Virus record (IMG/VR): IMGVR_UViG_3300025012_000192
Span: 1-38,192 of that record
From: a virus
Length of the DNA: 38,192 bases
Reading direction: 5' to 3' (one strand)
Of this stretch, positions 15,088-23,551 are shown in pieces. Made by a program: the position numbers and the translations under genes. The notes under the pieces are model-generated. The model did no database searches. It was not told the DNA's origin and saw nothing but the letters and a program-made list of their open reading frames with translations. Within the stretch, counting starts at the first letter, position 1. Each line of letters opens with the position of its first letter.

Positions 15088-15288
15088 ATGGCTACAAATC
15101 AATTTAAGGTTCCGGATAGCGCAAAGGGTAGTTTCAATGTGAAACCGCTCGGCACTATGAAAAAGGAAGATATTACAAAAGTTCCATCCGCTCCTGGTAC
15201 ATTAGAAGATGGAAAGGCTGCTTTGAAAGTTACTGCTATTGCTAATAAAGGCAATAAAGGCGGTAAAGGTTTTGCAGAGGCAAGCTAA
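15088..15288 (+). CDS. small head-region protein (66 aa)
   Basis: AAAGGAGAAG stands before the ATG. The product is 66 residues, low in aromatic residues, rich in K, G and A with no hydrophobic core of note (GTMKKEDITKVPSAPG; NKGNKGGKGFAEAS at the end), so it is probably flexible. It sits between portal and scaffold-like genes and could be a decoration or minor head protein; sequence gives no proof. Confidence 0.65.
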   Translation: MATNQFKVPDSAKGSFNVKPLGTMKKEDITKVPSAPGTLEDGKAALKVTAIANKGNKGGKGFAEAS

Positions 15289-15336
15289 GGTTAATTTAGA
15301 AAATGAAAAATACATTAAATACAACGGAGAATAAAA

Positions 15337-16035
15337 ATGGCTGACGAAAAAAAGTTGGATGCTGATGGAAATGAAATTATTGAAGTAGTGGATGATAAAA
15401 AACCTATTACTATAAAAATTGAAGTTCCAAAAGTTGAGCCCAATAAAAGTTATACTGCTGAAGAGGCTCAAAAATTTATTGACGATGCAATTAAGGCAGG
15501 GCAGAATATTGCGAAGGGCCAATTGTATCCTGAAATAACTAAGTTAAAAGGAAAAGTTGAAGCGTTGGATTCAAGTATGCAAGGAAAAGTAAATCCTGAA
15601 GAGTTGGAAAAACTGGTTGCTGAAAAAGCCGTGACTACTCAAAAATTGACGGCTTTGGAAGATGCGTATGTTACTTCAAAACAGCAATTAGATGGCCTTG
15701 AAAACCAGCTAAAGAGTGAAAAGTTAGAAAGTTACAAACAGAAAAAAATAGCTAGTTCGGACGGAAAAATTATTCCGGAATTAGTGGTTGGAAATTCGAC
15801 AGAAGAAATTGACACCTCCATAGAAAAAGCCAAAGTAAAGTATGCTGAAATTCAAAATGAATTAAGGCAGAAATATAATTTACCAACAGAAGTAGAAAAT
15901 AAGAAGTTAGAAAACGAGCAAGAGGAAAAAATAAATATTCCTCGTCTTGGCTCAAAAGCTGATTTAGGCAAATGGGAATCGCAAAGAAAAGATTTGCTTA
16001 AAGAAGTATATGGTAAGTACGGCTTAAATGTTTAA
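15337..16035 (+). CDS. capsid scaffold-like protein (232 aa)
   Basis: Acidic start, then a long predicted coiled coil (about 70-185) rich in E, K, L and Q, and a short C-terminal segment (RLGSKADLGKWESQRKDLL). The charged helical composition and the position immediately before the major capsid gene are typical of phage scaffolding proteins (including DUF4355-type), which guide assembly and leave or are cleaved from the head. No protease domain is visible. The family assignment is by resemblance and context. Confidence 0.75.
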   Translation: MADEKKLDADGNEIIEVVDDKKPITIKIEVPKVEPNKSYTAEEAQKFIDDAIKAGQNIAKGQLYPEITKLKGKVEALDSSMQGKVNPEELEKLVAEKAVTTQKLTALEDAYVTSKQQLDGLENQLKSEKLESYKQKKIASSDGKIIPELVVGNSTEEIDTSIEKAKVKYAEIQNELRQKYNLPTEVENKKLENEQEEKINIPRLGSKADLGKWESQRKDLLKEVYGKYGLNV

Positions 16036-16060
16036 TAAATTAAATTAATGGAGGTCTTAA

Positions 16061-17044
16061 ATGGCTGATCGTTTTACATCCGTGGTAAACACTGGAGTTT
16101 ATGACGGGATTCCGGAAAATGTGTTAAAGTTGCATACTAATGATGTTTTGTTTGCAGCTATGCCCGCAATGAGATTTGATCAATTTGCGGTTGTTCGAAC
16201 TGATTTACAAAGTAACTCTGGCGATACAATTATCTTTTCAAAATATGGTAATTTAACCCGTGGCGGAACCATTGCTGAAAATGCTGATATTGAATCAAAA
16301 GGAATGTCAAAAACTCAGATTACTATTGCTGTTACTGAATATGGTAATGCTGTTGGTTTAACTTCTAAGTTGTTAACTCTTTCTTTCTTAGATGAAATGC
16401 AAAATGCTTCTGTTACATTGGGAAGAGATTATGCATTGGTAACTGATTTAATGTTGAGAACTGCTTTGTTTAGTGCTACTCCTACAGTTCTTTCGGCTTC
16501 AAGTGCTGCTCAAAAAGATATTGGTACTGCGGATACTTTTAAGAAACTTGAAGTGGATACTGCTGTTGAATTATTGTTAACTGGTAATGTTCAGAAATAT
16601 ATTGATGCTAACGGTGAATTCTATGTTTGTTATTTCCATCCTCATCAGTATACTTCGATGAAAAATGATTTGGTTTCTATTCATCAGTATGCTTATGCTG
16701 AATTGATTTTCAAAGGTGAAGTTGGCGAATATAATGGTGTTAGATTTATTGTTACTACTAACTGTCCTAATGGTGCTGCCGTTGCTACTGATGGTGGTTA
16801 TGATGCAACATTAGTTGCTGGTTATCAATATGGTGCTACTGCTGTTGATTCGAATGATGTTGATTTGTATAAGGCGGTTATTTTTGGTGAAAGAGCTTAC
16901 GGTTGGGCAATTGCTCTTCCTGTTGAATTGCGACAAGATCCTGGTCAGACTAATTTTGGTCGAAGAATCCGGGTTGCTTGGTATGCTATTCAAGGTAGCG
17001 GTATAATTAATAATGAAAATTGTGTAGTAATAATCAGTTCTTAG
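16061..17044 (+). CDS. major capsid protein, N4-gp56 type
   Basis: The 327-residue protein follows AATGGAGG. Sequence features fit the N4-gp56 family of HK97-fold capsid proteins: an N-terminal ENVLKLHTNDVLFAAMP segment, GDTIIFSKYGNLTRGGTIAE (about 54-73), a FHPHQYTSMKND segment (about 192-203), EYNGVRFIVTTN (about 223-234) and a C-terminal FGRRIRVAWYAI strand. It assembles the icosahedral shell. Codon use is more U-rich at third positions (GCT, GTT, ACT) than neighbours, as expected of a highly expressed gene. A strong terminator follows. Confidence 0.9.
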   Translation: MADRFTSVVNTGVYDGIPENVLKLHTNDVLFAAMPAMRFDQFAVVRTDLQSNSGDTIIFSKYGNLTRGGTIAENADIESKGMSKTQITIAVTEYGNAVGLTSKLLTLSFLDEMQNASVTLGRDYALVTDLMLRTALFSATPTVLSASSAAQKDIGTADTFKKLEVDTAVELLLTGNVQKYIDANGEFYVCYFHPHQYTSMKNDLVSIHQYAYAELIFKGEVGEYNGVRFIVTTNCPNGAAVATDGGYDATLVAGYQYGATAVDSNDVDLYKAVIFGERAYGWAIALPVELRQDPGQTNFGRRIRVAWYAIQGSGIINNENCVVIISS

Positions 17045-17059
17045 TGTCTTGTTTGATTT

Positions 17060-17095
17060 AATTAGAGCATCTGAAAAGGTGCTCTAATTGTTTTA
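17060..17095 (+). terminator. strong Rho-independent terminator after capsid gene
   Basis: AATTAGAGCA (17060-17069) pairs perfectly with TGCTCTAATT (17080-17089), extended inward by a U-G and a C-G pair around a TGAAAA loop, followed by GTTTTAT. It lies 16 nt after the capsid stop and would raise capsid mRNA level relative to the distal genes. Confidence 0.85.
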
Positions 17096-17126
17096 TAATA
17101 AATTAAAATAATTTGGAGAATAAAAA

Positions 17127-17468
17127 ATGAGCAAGAAAAAAGTTGAAGAAGTTTTGGAATCGAGTGTTCCAAGTAAAGTTGAAACTCTTGAAGAAGGGGA
17201 ATTTGTTGAAGAAGTAGAAGAAGTTGTCGAATTAGAAACTGAAGTTATTCCTATAAAAAATCCGCCAATTGAAAAAGAAGATTTAATAGCTACTGTAACT
17301 AAAAGTAAAGTTCCTGTTGTCGATAAGAGTATGGTAAGAGTTAAGTTTTTGAAAGATTGTCCTGCGGTGTTTATTATTTGCGGTAGAGTTGAAGGACAAA
17401 AAGGCGAAGTAAAAATGATTAAGCATGAACAAGCAAATATTTTACGAAGACAAAATTATGTGGCATAA
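17127..17468 (+). CDS. head-region protein with acidic N-terminus (113 aa)
   Basis: TTGGAGAATAAAAA precedes the ATG. Residues 1-70 are highly acidic and repetitive (E/V rich), probably disordered. The last 45 residues form a compact basic domain (SMVRVKFLKDCPAVFIICGR and QANILRRQNYVA). The next gene begins directly after the stop. Its place after the capsid gene suggests a minor head or connector protein. Not recognised by family. Confidence 0.65.
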   Translation: MSKKKVEEVLESSVPSKVETLEEGEFVEEVEEVVELETEVIPIKNPPIEKEDLIATVTKSKVPVVDKSMVRVKFLKDCPAVFIICGRVEGQKGEVKMIKHEQANILRRQNYVA

Positions 17469-18242
17469 ATGACAACTGTTGAAACAAGTCTGATCGAAAT
17501 TCTTAGAGATAAGATTGCCGATAATCCGGTAAAGGTTATTGATGCTTCTCCTAGTGGAACTGAAGAAATTGCGGATACTGATAATCAAATTTGGTCTGAT
17601 ACTGAATTACTCCGAATATTAAATACTTCTCTTACTCTTATGTTTAAGGGGCGGGTTTCTTCCGTTGATGATTTGTCGGATTACGATCAAGTGCTTGTTA
17701 CGTTGCAAGCGAATATTGAATTACTTTATATGTTGGCTCAAGATTCTGCTCGATACGCAAAATATACAGTTCGGGATGTTGACGTAGAAAAGAGATCTCC
17801 CGGCGAGTTTCTAGATATGGCTGAGGCATTGGAAAATCGCCTTGGAAAATTGGCGAACGAATCTCCAACTGCCGAGACAAGTGGTGTTACGGTTTCTCAA
17901 AGTTTTACTCGTAGAAAAGGAACTGATGTATATACTCAATTAGATGTTATGAAGCCGCAGAAATATGCTCCTCCGGCTAATCTTCCTACATTTAAATTAA
18001 CTAGTGTTGCTACTGGTGTTGAGATAAAAATTGGTTATGCTTTTATTCCGGATTATTCTTATCATCTAATTCAGAGAACAGATATTGGTCTTTTAGAAGA
18101 ATATTTTGTTTTAGAGGAATTAACTTATATTGATACTACTGCTGTTACGGCAACTACTTATGAATATGCGTTGCAAGTTTTTGGATTGAATGGAAATTAT
18201 ACAAGCAAGAAAGAAACAATTACTTATGTTACTCCTACATAA
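17469..18242 (+). CDS. putative head-tail connector protein (257 aa)
   Basis: The N-terminal 135 residues are mostly helical (TSLIEILRDKIADNPVKVI; LVTLQANIELLYMLAQDSAR), the layout of head-tail adaptor proteins that dock beneath the portal. The C-terminal 90 residues (from about FKLTSVATGVEIKIGY) look like a beta sandwich of fibronectin-III type. A helical adaptor fused to an Ig-like domain fits a virion surface or connector part. Position after portal and capsid supports this; the family is not certain. Confidence 0.5.
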   Translation: MTTVETSLIEILRDKIADNPVKVIDASPSGTEEIADTDNQIWSDTELLRILNTSLTLMFKGRVSSVDDLSDYDQVLVTLQANIELLYMLAQDSARYAKYTVRDVDVEKRSPGEFLDMAEALENRLGKLANESPTAETSGVTVSQSFTRRKGTDVYTQLDVMKPQKYAPPANLPTFKLTSVATGVEIKIGYAFIPDYSYHLIQRTDIGLLEEYFVLEELTYIDTTAVTATTYEYALQVFGLNGNYTSKKETITYVTPT

Positions 18243-18256
18243 AAAGCGCAAAGAAA

Positions 18257-18691
18257 GTGAATAGAAATAATATATATAAGGCTGCTATTCTTACGAAAGA
18301 CGAATTGGATTCCCTATCTTCCATATACACTAAAGTAATCGAAGACTGTGGAATTTCTGTAGACTATCATAGTTACATAGAAAGTTTGAATGGGTATTCT
18401 CCGGCGTTTCAAGTGTATATGTTTCTTAGCGGGGAGAATAATGTTACGATTGGAAAGTTTGATGCTTCAACTGTTTTGTTTGCAATTATACCTACTGAAG
18501 CGTTGAAAGAGTTAGAAATTACTCCTAGTAAAAATGATAAGGTTGTTTATTCCAATAAACCTTTTTATGTTCGTAAAATTTCTTATCTTGATAAGAATGG
18601 AAATCTCTCCGGAGATTTTGATCATAGTTTTTTGTGTGAATGTGAGCTTGTCCAGAAAACTGATTTGCTCCGAAGTGCCAAATTGTTGTAA
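18257..18691 (+). CDS. putative head-completion protein, GTG start (144 aa)
   Basis: Start GTG at 18257; only AAAGCGCAAAGAAA precedes it, a poor ribosome binding site that includes the AAAAGCGC word. The product has a helical N-terminus and then a beta-rich body (NVTIGKFDASTVLFAIIPTE; KVVYSNKPFYVRKISYLDKN) of the sort seen in small stopper or tail-terminator proteins. By position it should belong to the head-tail joint. Weak evidence beyond context. A 115-nt AT-rich gap follows. Confidence 0.5.
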   Translation: MNRNNIYKAAILTKDELDSLSSIYTKVIEDCGISVDYHSYIESLNGYSPAFQVYMFLSGENNVTIGKFDASTVLFAIIPTEALKELEITPSKNDKVVYSNKPFYVRKISYLDKNGNLSGDFDHSFLCECELVQKTDLLRSAKLL

Positions 18692-18806
18692 AATATTACC
18701 AAAATTTTGTTAATTTTTTATTCTTCTACTACTTGTTTATTCAATTATTATTTACTACCTTTACTTATCAAAAATATCATTTATTAAAATATAACGGAGA
18801 ATTAAA

Positions 18807-19109
18807 ATGAATAGTTTTTTAGATACTACAATTCGTCGTACAGTGTCTATTCCAAAAGTTTACAAAGGTAACAACATTTTGGCTATTGTGGATGTTGGTG
18901 GTAAACTTTTGAATAAGGATGTCATCTATCAAAAGTTTTTTGAACTTGGTTCTGATGCAGTTAAGGAATTTTTATTAAAAGAATTTACCGATAGAGGTGG
19001 TTCTAAAGAAAATTTTGTGGCTATGTTAGAATCGGCGCAGAAAAAAATAAACGGAAAATTTGGGGCGGTTGAAGAAATCGCAAAACCAAAAAAGAAACCC
19101 ATTAAATAA
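18807..19109 (+). CDS. hypothetical protein (100 aa)
   Basis: AACGGAGAATTAAA precedes the ATG. The N-terminal third is beta-like (RRTVSIPKVYKGNNILAIVD), then a helix (DAVKEFLLKEFTDRGG) and a basic tail (KPKKKPIK). No family recognised. It lies between the head genes and the start of replication genes; structural or regulatory roles are both open. Confidence 0.6.
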   Translation: MNSFLDTTIRRTVSIPKVYKGNNILAIVDVGGKLLNKDVIYQKFFELGSDAVKEFLLKEFTDRGGSKENFVAMLESAQKKINGKFGAVEEIAKPKKKPIK

Positions 19110-19121
19110 AAGGAGAATAAT

Positions 19122-19391
19122 ATGAGTGACGAAGTAAGGGAAAAACAAGTTAGTGCTGCAATGAAAAGATTGCAAATACAAACGGAAGTAGCTTATAAGG
19201 AGTTTGATAATCTTTTAGGTTCTATAGGCTCTGTATTAAATCCGGGGACATTGGAAGTTGGCGGGCCCGCCGTTTTGTCTGAAGTTAGAGTTACGCAATG
19301 TGAATTGGCCGAGAAAATTATGGATATTGTTTCACAGTTACAAAATCTAACTAATAAAATTGTGTTTACTAATGGAAGGATCGAACTTTAA
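19122..19391 (+). CDS. hypothetical helical protein (89 aa)
   Basis: AAAGGAGAATAAT before the ATG. Two helical halves (EKQVSAAMKRLQIQTEVAYK and CELAEKIMDIVSQLQNLTNK) are separated by a Gly/Pro-rich turn (LNPGTLEVGGPAVLS). The helix-turn-helix-hairpin look suggests an oligomeric coiled coil. No catalytic motif. Unknown role; small enough to be an accessory virion or regulatory protein. Confidence 0.6.
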   Translation: MSDEVREKQVSAAMKRLQIQTEVAYKEFDNLLGSIGSVLNPGTLEVGGPAVLSEVRVTQCELAEKIMDIVSQLQNLTNKIVFTNGRIEL

Positions 19392-19410
19392 TAAAATAAG
19401 GAGATAAAAT

Positions 19411-19779
19411 ATGCCGCAGACTAAAGGGGAATTTAGTGCGCAAGAGTTGTGGAAGTTGTATAGGGAAACATTTAGTGGAACTTTTGAAATTAACGCACCT
19501 AAGTGGAATATTAAAGACTGGAAAAACTGGTGTCGATTGGTGGATGAAATTGGTATTGATAAAACGAATTTACTTTTTAATTTTGTAATTGAAAATTGGG
19601 AAAAAGTAAAATTTAAATTTAAGATTAATGGTTATCCAACTATAAGTGTGCTGTGGTGTTGGAGGCATTCGTTATTGGATTATATGAATGAAAGAAATAA
19701 AATCGCAAACGGAAATAGTAATACACGGAAAAAAGAGCAAAGCGCAAGTAGTTCTAAGAAATTATTCCTTAGTCAGTAG
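19411..19779 (+). CDS. hypothetical Trp-rich protein (122 aa)
   Basis: AAGGAG precedes the ATG. Six or more tryptophans sit in an alpha-helical body (ELWKLYRETFSG; WNIKDWKNWCRLVDEIG; WRHSLLDYMNE). The spacing resembles a small winged or helical DNA-binding unit as found in replication-initiation accessory proteins, but no known motif is present. The Ser/Lys-rich tail is encoded in the stretch shared with the next gene's start (92-nt overlap), which may explain its unusual composition. Confidence 0.6.
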   Translation: MPQTKGEFSAQELWKLYRETFSGTFEINAPKWNIKDWKNWCRLVDEIGIDKTNLLFNFVIENWEKVKFKFKINGYPTISVLWCWRHSLLDYMNERNKIANGNSNTRKKEQSASSSKKLFLSQ

Positions 19780-20128
19780 TTTTACTATATTTGGAAGTCC
19801 GGCTAGGAAATCAAATAGTAGAATTTATACGGGAACCGCTTTTATTTTAGGAAAAAGTGCTCAAGCGTTTTTGTTATTATTTAAGAGACAAATTAAAAGA
19901 ATTCAATTTGCGGATATGCCCTTTTCACGAAGGGATTTTTTTTGGGTGTTTGAAATTTGGTATAACTGTAAAAGTGCGGATGCAAGTATAGAGTTGATAT
20001 TTGATTTAATGGAACATAATGGTATTGTGGATAATGATGTGAATATCAGAAATTATACAGTGTTGGCGGAGGAGTTGGATTATGTAACTCCTCGGGTAAA
20101 AATTTCATTATATAAAAAGGAGGATTAA
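19688..20128 (+). CDS. RusA-like Holliday junction resolvase
   Basis: A 146-residue protein with the RusA layout. An N-terminal strand FTIFGSPARKSNSRI (about 32-46) fits the family's substrate loop. SADASIELIFDLMEHNGIVD (about 96-115), followed by NDVNIR, carries the acidic residues expected for metal-dependent cutting (Asp98, Asp106, Asp115/117). LDYVTPRVKISLY fits the last strand. Such enzymes resolve four-way junctions during phage recombination and before packaging. The start lies 92 nt inside the previous gene with no clear ribosome binding site and no better start downstream. Confidence 0.7.
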   Translation: MKEIKSQTEIVIHGKKSKAQVVLRNYSLVSSFTIFGSPARKSNSRIYTGTAFILGKSAQAFLLLFKRQIKRIQFADMPFSRRDFFWVFEIWYNCKSADASIELIFDLMEHNGIVDNDVNIRNYTVLAEELDYVTPRVKISLYKKED

Positions 20129-20413
20129 ATGAGTAAATCTATCTGGAAGTTTCCATTAGAGGTAGTTGATGGTATGCTAATAAACGTAATTAAAATGCCA
20201 TTGGATGCTGAAATTTTGTGTGTTCAAGTTCAAAATGAAATTCCGTGTATGTGGGCTATTGTGAACATTGGCAACGATTTGGAAAATCGTTTCTTTAGAG
20301 TGGTTGCAACAGGAGAAATATTGCAGAAAGAATACCTTGATGTAAGGGAATATATTGGAACATTTCAATTAAATGAAGGGGCTTTGGTATTTCATTTGTT
20401 TGAGGATAAATAA
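20129..20413 (+). CDS. DUF7352-like small phage protein (94 aa)
   Basis: AAAAGGAGGATTAA precedes the ATG. Sequence signs: a start with WKFPLEVVDG, then IKMPLDAEILCVQVQNEIPC, MWAIVN, FRVVATGE and YIGTFQLNEGALVFHLFE at the end. This matches the pattern I know as DUF7352, a short all-beta protein common in phages with no known function. It lies between a resolvase and a helicase loader gene, so it is expressed with replication genes. Confidence 0.8.
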   Translation: MSKSIWKFPLEVVDGMLINVIKMPLDAEILCVQVQNEIPCMWAIVNIGNDLENRFFRVVATGEILQKEYLDVREYIGTFQLNEGALVFHLFEDK

Positions 20414-20414
20414 A

Positions 20415-21011
20415 ATGGACAATGGTTTGTTTCCAAAATATGCAAATGCTTCGATGAAAAATCTACATAAAAAAGCGCCGAAAGATTTAAGAGACTTGTT
20501 GGAAAAAATATCTAAGACAGATAGTAGGGCTTTCTTTAAGAAGGCGGATAATATTTATTTATACGGCGAAAGTAGAGTCGGAAAAACTTGGATACTTCAT
20601 GCTATTGCTAATCATATAATAAAAAGCTACGGAGAAAATAGTGTCTATATTGTGACTACTTCCGATTTAGCCGAATATTTTATGAAACAAACTTGGAATG
20701 CGGAATATGGATATTCTTGGATTGATGTTCTTTTAGGAAAACGAGTATTAATTATTGATGGACTTGGAAAAGAATATCGTGGTTCGCAATCTGGATTTTT
20801 TGAAAATAAGTTTGAAAGTTTTATTCGGGAAAGAATAAATAATATGAGGATAACTTATATAGAAAGTAAGTTTGATATTGGCGATTTAGAATTGGAATAT
20901 GGAAAAGGTTTATCCGGTGTCATAGCTGGAGAATTTATTTGTTTTGATATTGATTCTAACGTGGATATGAGTAAAGTAATGATGGATGAAAAATTGGCGA
21001 AGAAAAAATGA
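20415..21011 (+). CDS. DnaC/IstB-like AAA+ ATPase, probable helicase loader
   Basis: The frame is open from 20373, but the ATG at 20415, just after the preceding stop, is the start. The 198-residue product has Walker A GESRVGKT at 51-58 and Walker B VLIIDGLG at about 111-118, in the DnaC/IstB arrangement, with a short N-terminal segment that would contact the helicase. It would load the DnaB-like helicase encoded at 22328. An IstB transposition role is unlikely without a neighbouring transposase. Confidence 0.8.
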   Translation: MDNGLFPKYANASMKNLHKKAPKDLRDLLEKISKTDSRAFFKKADNIYLYGESRVGKTWILHAIANHIIKSYGENSVYIVTTSDLAEYFMKQTWNAEYGYSWIDVLLGKRVLIIDGLGKEYRGSQSGFFENKFESFIRERINNMRITYIESKFDIGDLELEYGKGLSGVIAGEFICFDIDSNVDMSKVMMDEKLAKKK

Positions 21012-21244
21012 TTTTGAATGATGAAAATGTATTTAATGAATTAATTGTCCCATGTAAAAAAGGAGAATTTATTTTTGTAATTTGCAAAAATAAAAAAAGC
21101 ATAAAAGAATTGAAGTTAATTATGAAAGGTTATAAGTTGCCATACAAGCGTGGGGTTTTTACATGGAAAGGTATTATAGTAATTGGTTTGGAATCTATGA
21201 GTGAATGGAAACAATATTTCGATAAGATTATTGAGGTAGAATAA
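21008..21244 (+). CDS. hypothetical protein (78 aa)
   Basis: ATGA overlap with the loader gene. Small alpha/beta pattern: GEFIFVICKNKKSIKELKLI, then VFTWKGIIVIGLESMSEW and a final helix. No recognised domain or catalytic residues. Direct continuation into the next ATG. Its tight coupling between the loader and other replication genes suggests an accessory role in replication. Confidence 0.6.
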   Translation: MILNDENVFNELIVPCKKGEFIFVICKNKKSIKELKLIMKGYKLPYKRGVFTWKGIIVIGLESMSEWKQYFDKIIEVE

Positions 21245-21613
21245 ATGGAAGAAAATGAGCTAATAAAAAAAGTAGCTTTGGAAACATCCGCTGCTATTAC
21301 GGAGAGATTGAAAGAAATTGTAAATCCGTCCTTAGAAGATATAGTTAAGAAATTGATTGTTCCGTTGAATTTAGATCGAACAAAATATTTGGAAGAGCAA
21401 TTAACTTTGGCGGATGGTTTGTTATCTAAAATTAATGGTTCATTTACTGGTTGGTTGGCCATTAAAATTGCTAAGTGGTCGATAAGTAGACCGGAAAGAA
21501 AACGAGCGAAAGAATTAATAAAGTCAGAAAAGCGCCGATTAAAAATGGAAAAAAATAAACTTAAAATATTAGCGGAGAGTTATAATGGGCAGAAAAGAAC
21601 TAAAACTGGATGA
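21245..21613 (+). CDS. hypothetical helical protein with basic tail (122 aa)
   Basis: ATG directly after the previous stop. N-terminal 75 residues are acidic helices, followed by a strongly basic helix (about 80-105, SRPERKRAKELIKSEKRRL) that could bind nucleic acid. The last 10 residues overlap the next gene by 29 nt. It contains an AAAAGCGC copy read as Glu-Lys-Arg. Unknown family. Confidence 0.6.
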   Translation: MEENELIKKVALETSAAITERLKEIVNPSLEDIVKKLIVPLNLDRTKYLEEQLTLADGLLSKINGSFTGWLAIKIAKWSISRPERKRAKELIKSEKRRLKMEKNKLKILAESYNGQKRTKTG

Positions 21614-21881
21614 TATTGTTTCAATCCTTCTTACTGGAAATAAAAGCAAAACAGTTGTGCTGTTTGAGGATAGTATGAAGAAGAAACGAATGAGTGATAA
21701 AATTGGTGAGAAGTTAAGAACTGATTTGAACTTTGTAACTAATAAGATTAATAAATTTAAGGTTACTAATAATACTATTGTCGTTGAAGACGCTATGGTG
21801 TTTTTAGGATTGAAACGGGACGAGCCATTTTTACTTAATGATTATTCTAATGAGGCTATTGTATATTTTAATGAGGAGTAA
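21585..21881 (+). CDS. hypothetical protein (98 aa)
   Basis: GCGGAGAG lies upstream of the ATG, which sits 29 nt inside the previous gene. The product is basic in its first half and beta-rich at the end (NTIVVEDAMVFLGLK). No domain recognised. The stop is followed at once by an AAAAGCGC copy and the next ATG. Confidence 0.55.
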   Translation: MGRKELKLDDIVSILLTGNKSKTVVLFEDSMKKKRMSDKIGEKLRTDLNFVTNKINKFKVTNNTIVVEDAMVFLGLKRDEPFLLNDYSNEAIVYFNEE

Positions 21882-21890
21882 AAAGCGCAT

Positions 21891-22295
21891 ATGCAAAAAG
21901 GAAGTATAGATCCAAAAAGTTACCAAAGAAGGAATACATTAGTTATTGATGTAGATTTAATTGGGAAGGCTATTTTTTCTTGGCGCTCTTTTAGCTTTAT
22001 TGTTAAATATAATCCGGTTACAAATGGAGTGTTGAATTTTTTGGAAAAGAAAAGTAAGAACTTTGATAATGTTGTAATTGCTGGGGTTGGTTTGAAGTGT
22101 AATATTGTTTTTAAGGCTTTATCAGAAAGATTATTTTTGAATAACTCTATGCAGAAATTTGATAATGAAGAAAGTTATAGGGAGTGGTTATTAGTTGTTC
22201 ATCCGCAGTTGCATTTTGCTACAAAAGAAAGGAGTAACTATTGTCCTATGTCGGCTTATATTGATGTTGTGGCAATAGGGGAATATTTGGACTAA
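21891..22295 (+). CDS. hypothetical protein (134 aa)
   Basis: ATG 9 nt after the previous stop; the gap is mostly the AAAAGCGC word, and the nearest purine-rich site, GAGGAG, is inside the previous stop region. The product has an N-terminal strand region (NTLVIDVDLIGKAIFSW) and a second hydrophobic strand (VVIAGVGLKCNIVF), suggestive of a small alpha/beta fold. No catalytic motif recognised. It precedes the helicase gene by 32 nt. Confidence 0.6.
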   Translation: MQKGSIDPKSYQRRNTLVIDVDLIGKAIFSWRSFSFIVKYNPVTNGVLNFLEKKSKNFDNVVIAGVGLKCNIVFKALSERLFLNNSMQKFDNEESYREWLLVVHPQLHFATKERSNYCPMSAYIDVVAIGEYLD

Positions 22296-22327
22296 ATTAT
22301 TAACGCAGTTTATTAAGGAGTTGCCGC

Positions 22328-23551
22328 ATGAACATTGATGCGTTATTCATATCTTCTATTTTAAAAGAAAAATCCGCAGAAAAATTTCGCATAGCAGTAA
22401 AAAAAATTAGCAATGATAAATTAGTTGGTATAGAGAAAAATGTATATCAATTTATTAAAGATTATTATAGACAATCTGATGGAAAGATACCGAGTGTAAA
22501 AGCCGTAAGAACTAAGTTCCCAGAAGTGGAACTTATTCAACCAAGTGATTCAATTGAATTTTATATTGATGAATTACAGAATCGAGAGAAGTATGATAAA
22601 CTCACTACGGCGAATACCGCCATTCAAAATAAACTTTTTAATAAAGATATAGTTGGGGCTATTGATGAGTTAAAAAAATTAAATTCGGCGATAGGAAAAA
22701 TAGCTGTTGAGGATTCAACTACGGTAAGAAGTAATTTCGGCGAAAGAATAAAAAGCTATTTGAATGCAAAAAGAAATGATGGAAAGATAGGTTGGCAAAC
22801 CGGATTTGAAGCTATAGATACTCATATAGGTGGATTGAGTGATGAGTATGTGGTTATAATGGGAGCCAGGGGTGTGGGAAAGTCGTTCAATTTATTAATG
22901 ATTGCAAAGAATATTTGGCTTCAAATGGATAGGCCGGTATTTTTGGTTACGAATGAAATTCCCGCTAAAAAAATGGGTATGCGCTTAGATACTATATTGT
23001 CGGAGGTTTCTTACTCAAAATACCGAAAGGGATTATTGGGGTCAAAAGACGAGCAGAAAATAAAAAAATTATCTGAAATATATAAAATACTTCCGGAATT
23101 TTATATAACTAATGGGGCGGGTAAGAGTGTTGATGATATTGAATTTGAGATAATAAGTGTTGATCCTAAACCCGGGTTGCTTTTAATTGATGGGTTATAT
23201 TTGACGGATATGGGATTTAAGGGTGAGTATGAAAATACGGCGGCGGCTTCAAGAGCGTATCAACGATTGAAACAAAAGTTAGGTATTCCAATGATTGTAA
23301 CCACTCAAATGACTGCCGATCATCAAACAAAATATGCAAGGGCAATAGAGGAGGATGCTGATATTGTTTATTATTTGAAACAAGATCCGGCTTTTAGAGA
23401 TATGAAAAGAATGAATTTAGTATTTACAAAAATTCGGGATGAAGATAGTTATTTGAAATTGCAGTTGAATTGGAACTTTGATAAATGGGATTTTTCGCAG
23501 ATAAAAGATGATTATGAGGGTGATTCTGATGCCGAAGTCTCAGTTAGCTAA
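22328..23551 (+). CDS. DnaB-like replicative DNA helicase
   Basis: TAAGGAG before the ATG. 407 residues: a helical N-terminal domain (about 1-125), linker, and a RecA-fold motor with Walker A GARGVGKS (179-186), the DnaB-type TNEIPAKKMGMRL segment (208-220, Glu210 in the catalytic position), Walker B LLLIDG (284-289) and PMIVTTQM as sensor strand. It would form the hexameric fork helicase, loaded by the DnaC-like protein and coupled to the primase at 26431. Slightly shorter than bacterial DnaB, as usual in phages. The 3' end overlaps the RNase H-like gene by 23 nt. Confidence 0.88.
   Translation: MNIDALFISSILKEKSAEKFRIAVKKISNDKLVGIEKNVYQFIKDYYRQSDGKIPSVKAVRTKFPEVELIQPSDSIEFYIDELQNREKYDKLTTANTAIQNKLFNKDIVGAIDELKKLNSAIGKIAVEDSTTVRSNFGERIKSYLNAKRNDGKIGWQTGFEAIDTHIGGLSDEYVVIMGARGVGKSFNLLMIAKNIWLQMDRPVFLVTNEIPAKKMGMRLDTILSEVSYSKYRKGLLGSKDEQKIKKLSEIYKILPEFYITNGAGKSVDDIEFEIISVDPKPGLLLIDGLYLTDMGFKGEYENTAAASRAYQRLKQKLGIPMIVTTQMTADHQTKYARAIEEDADIVYYLKQDPAFRDMKRMNLVFTKIRDEDSYLKLQLNWNFDKWDFSQIKDDYEGDSDAEVSVS

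Noticed and set aside
15202-15522. Minus-strand frame of 106 codons over the scaffold-like gene
   Set aside because: Shadow of a Lys/Glu-rich gene with no ribosome binding site and against the direction of all other genes.
20415-21011. IstB transposition ATPase
   Set aside because: No IstA-like transposase or terminal repeats are nearby, and the gene sits with a DnaB-like helicase, so a helicase loader is more likely.
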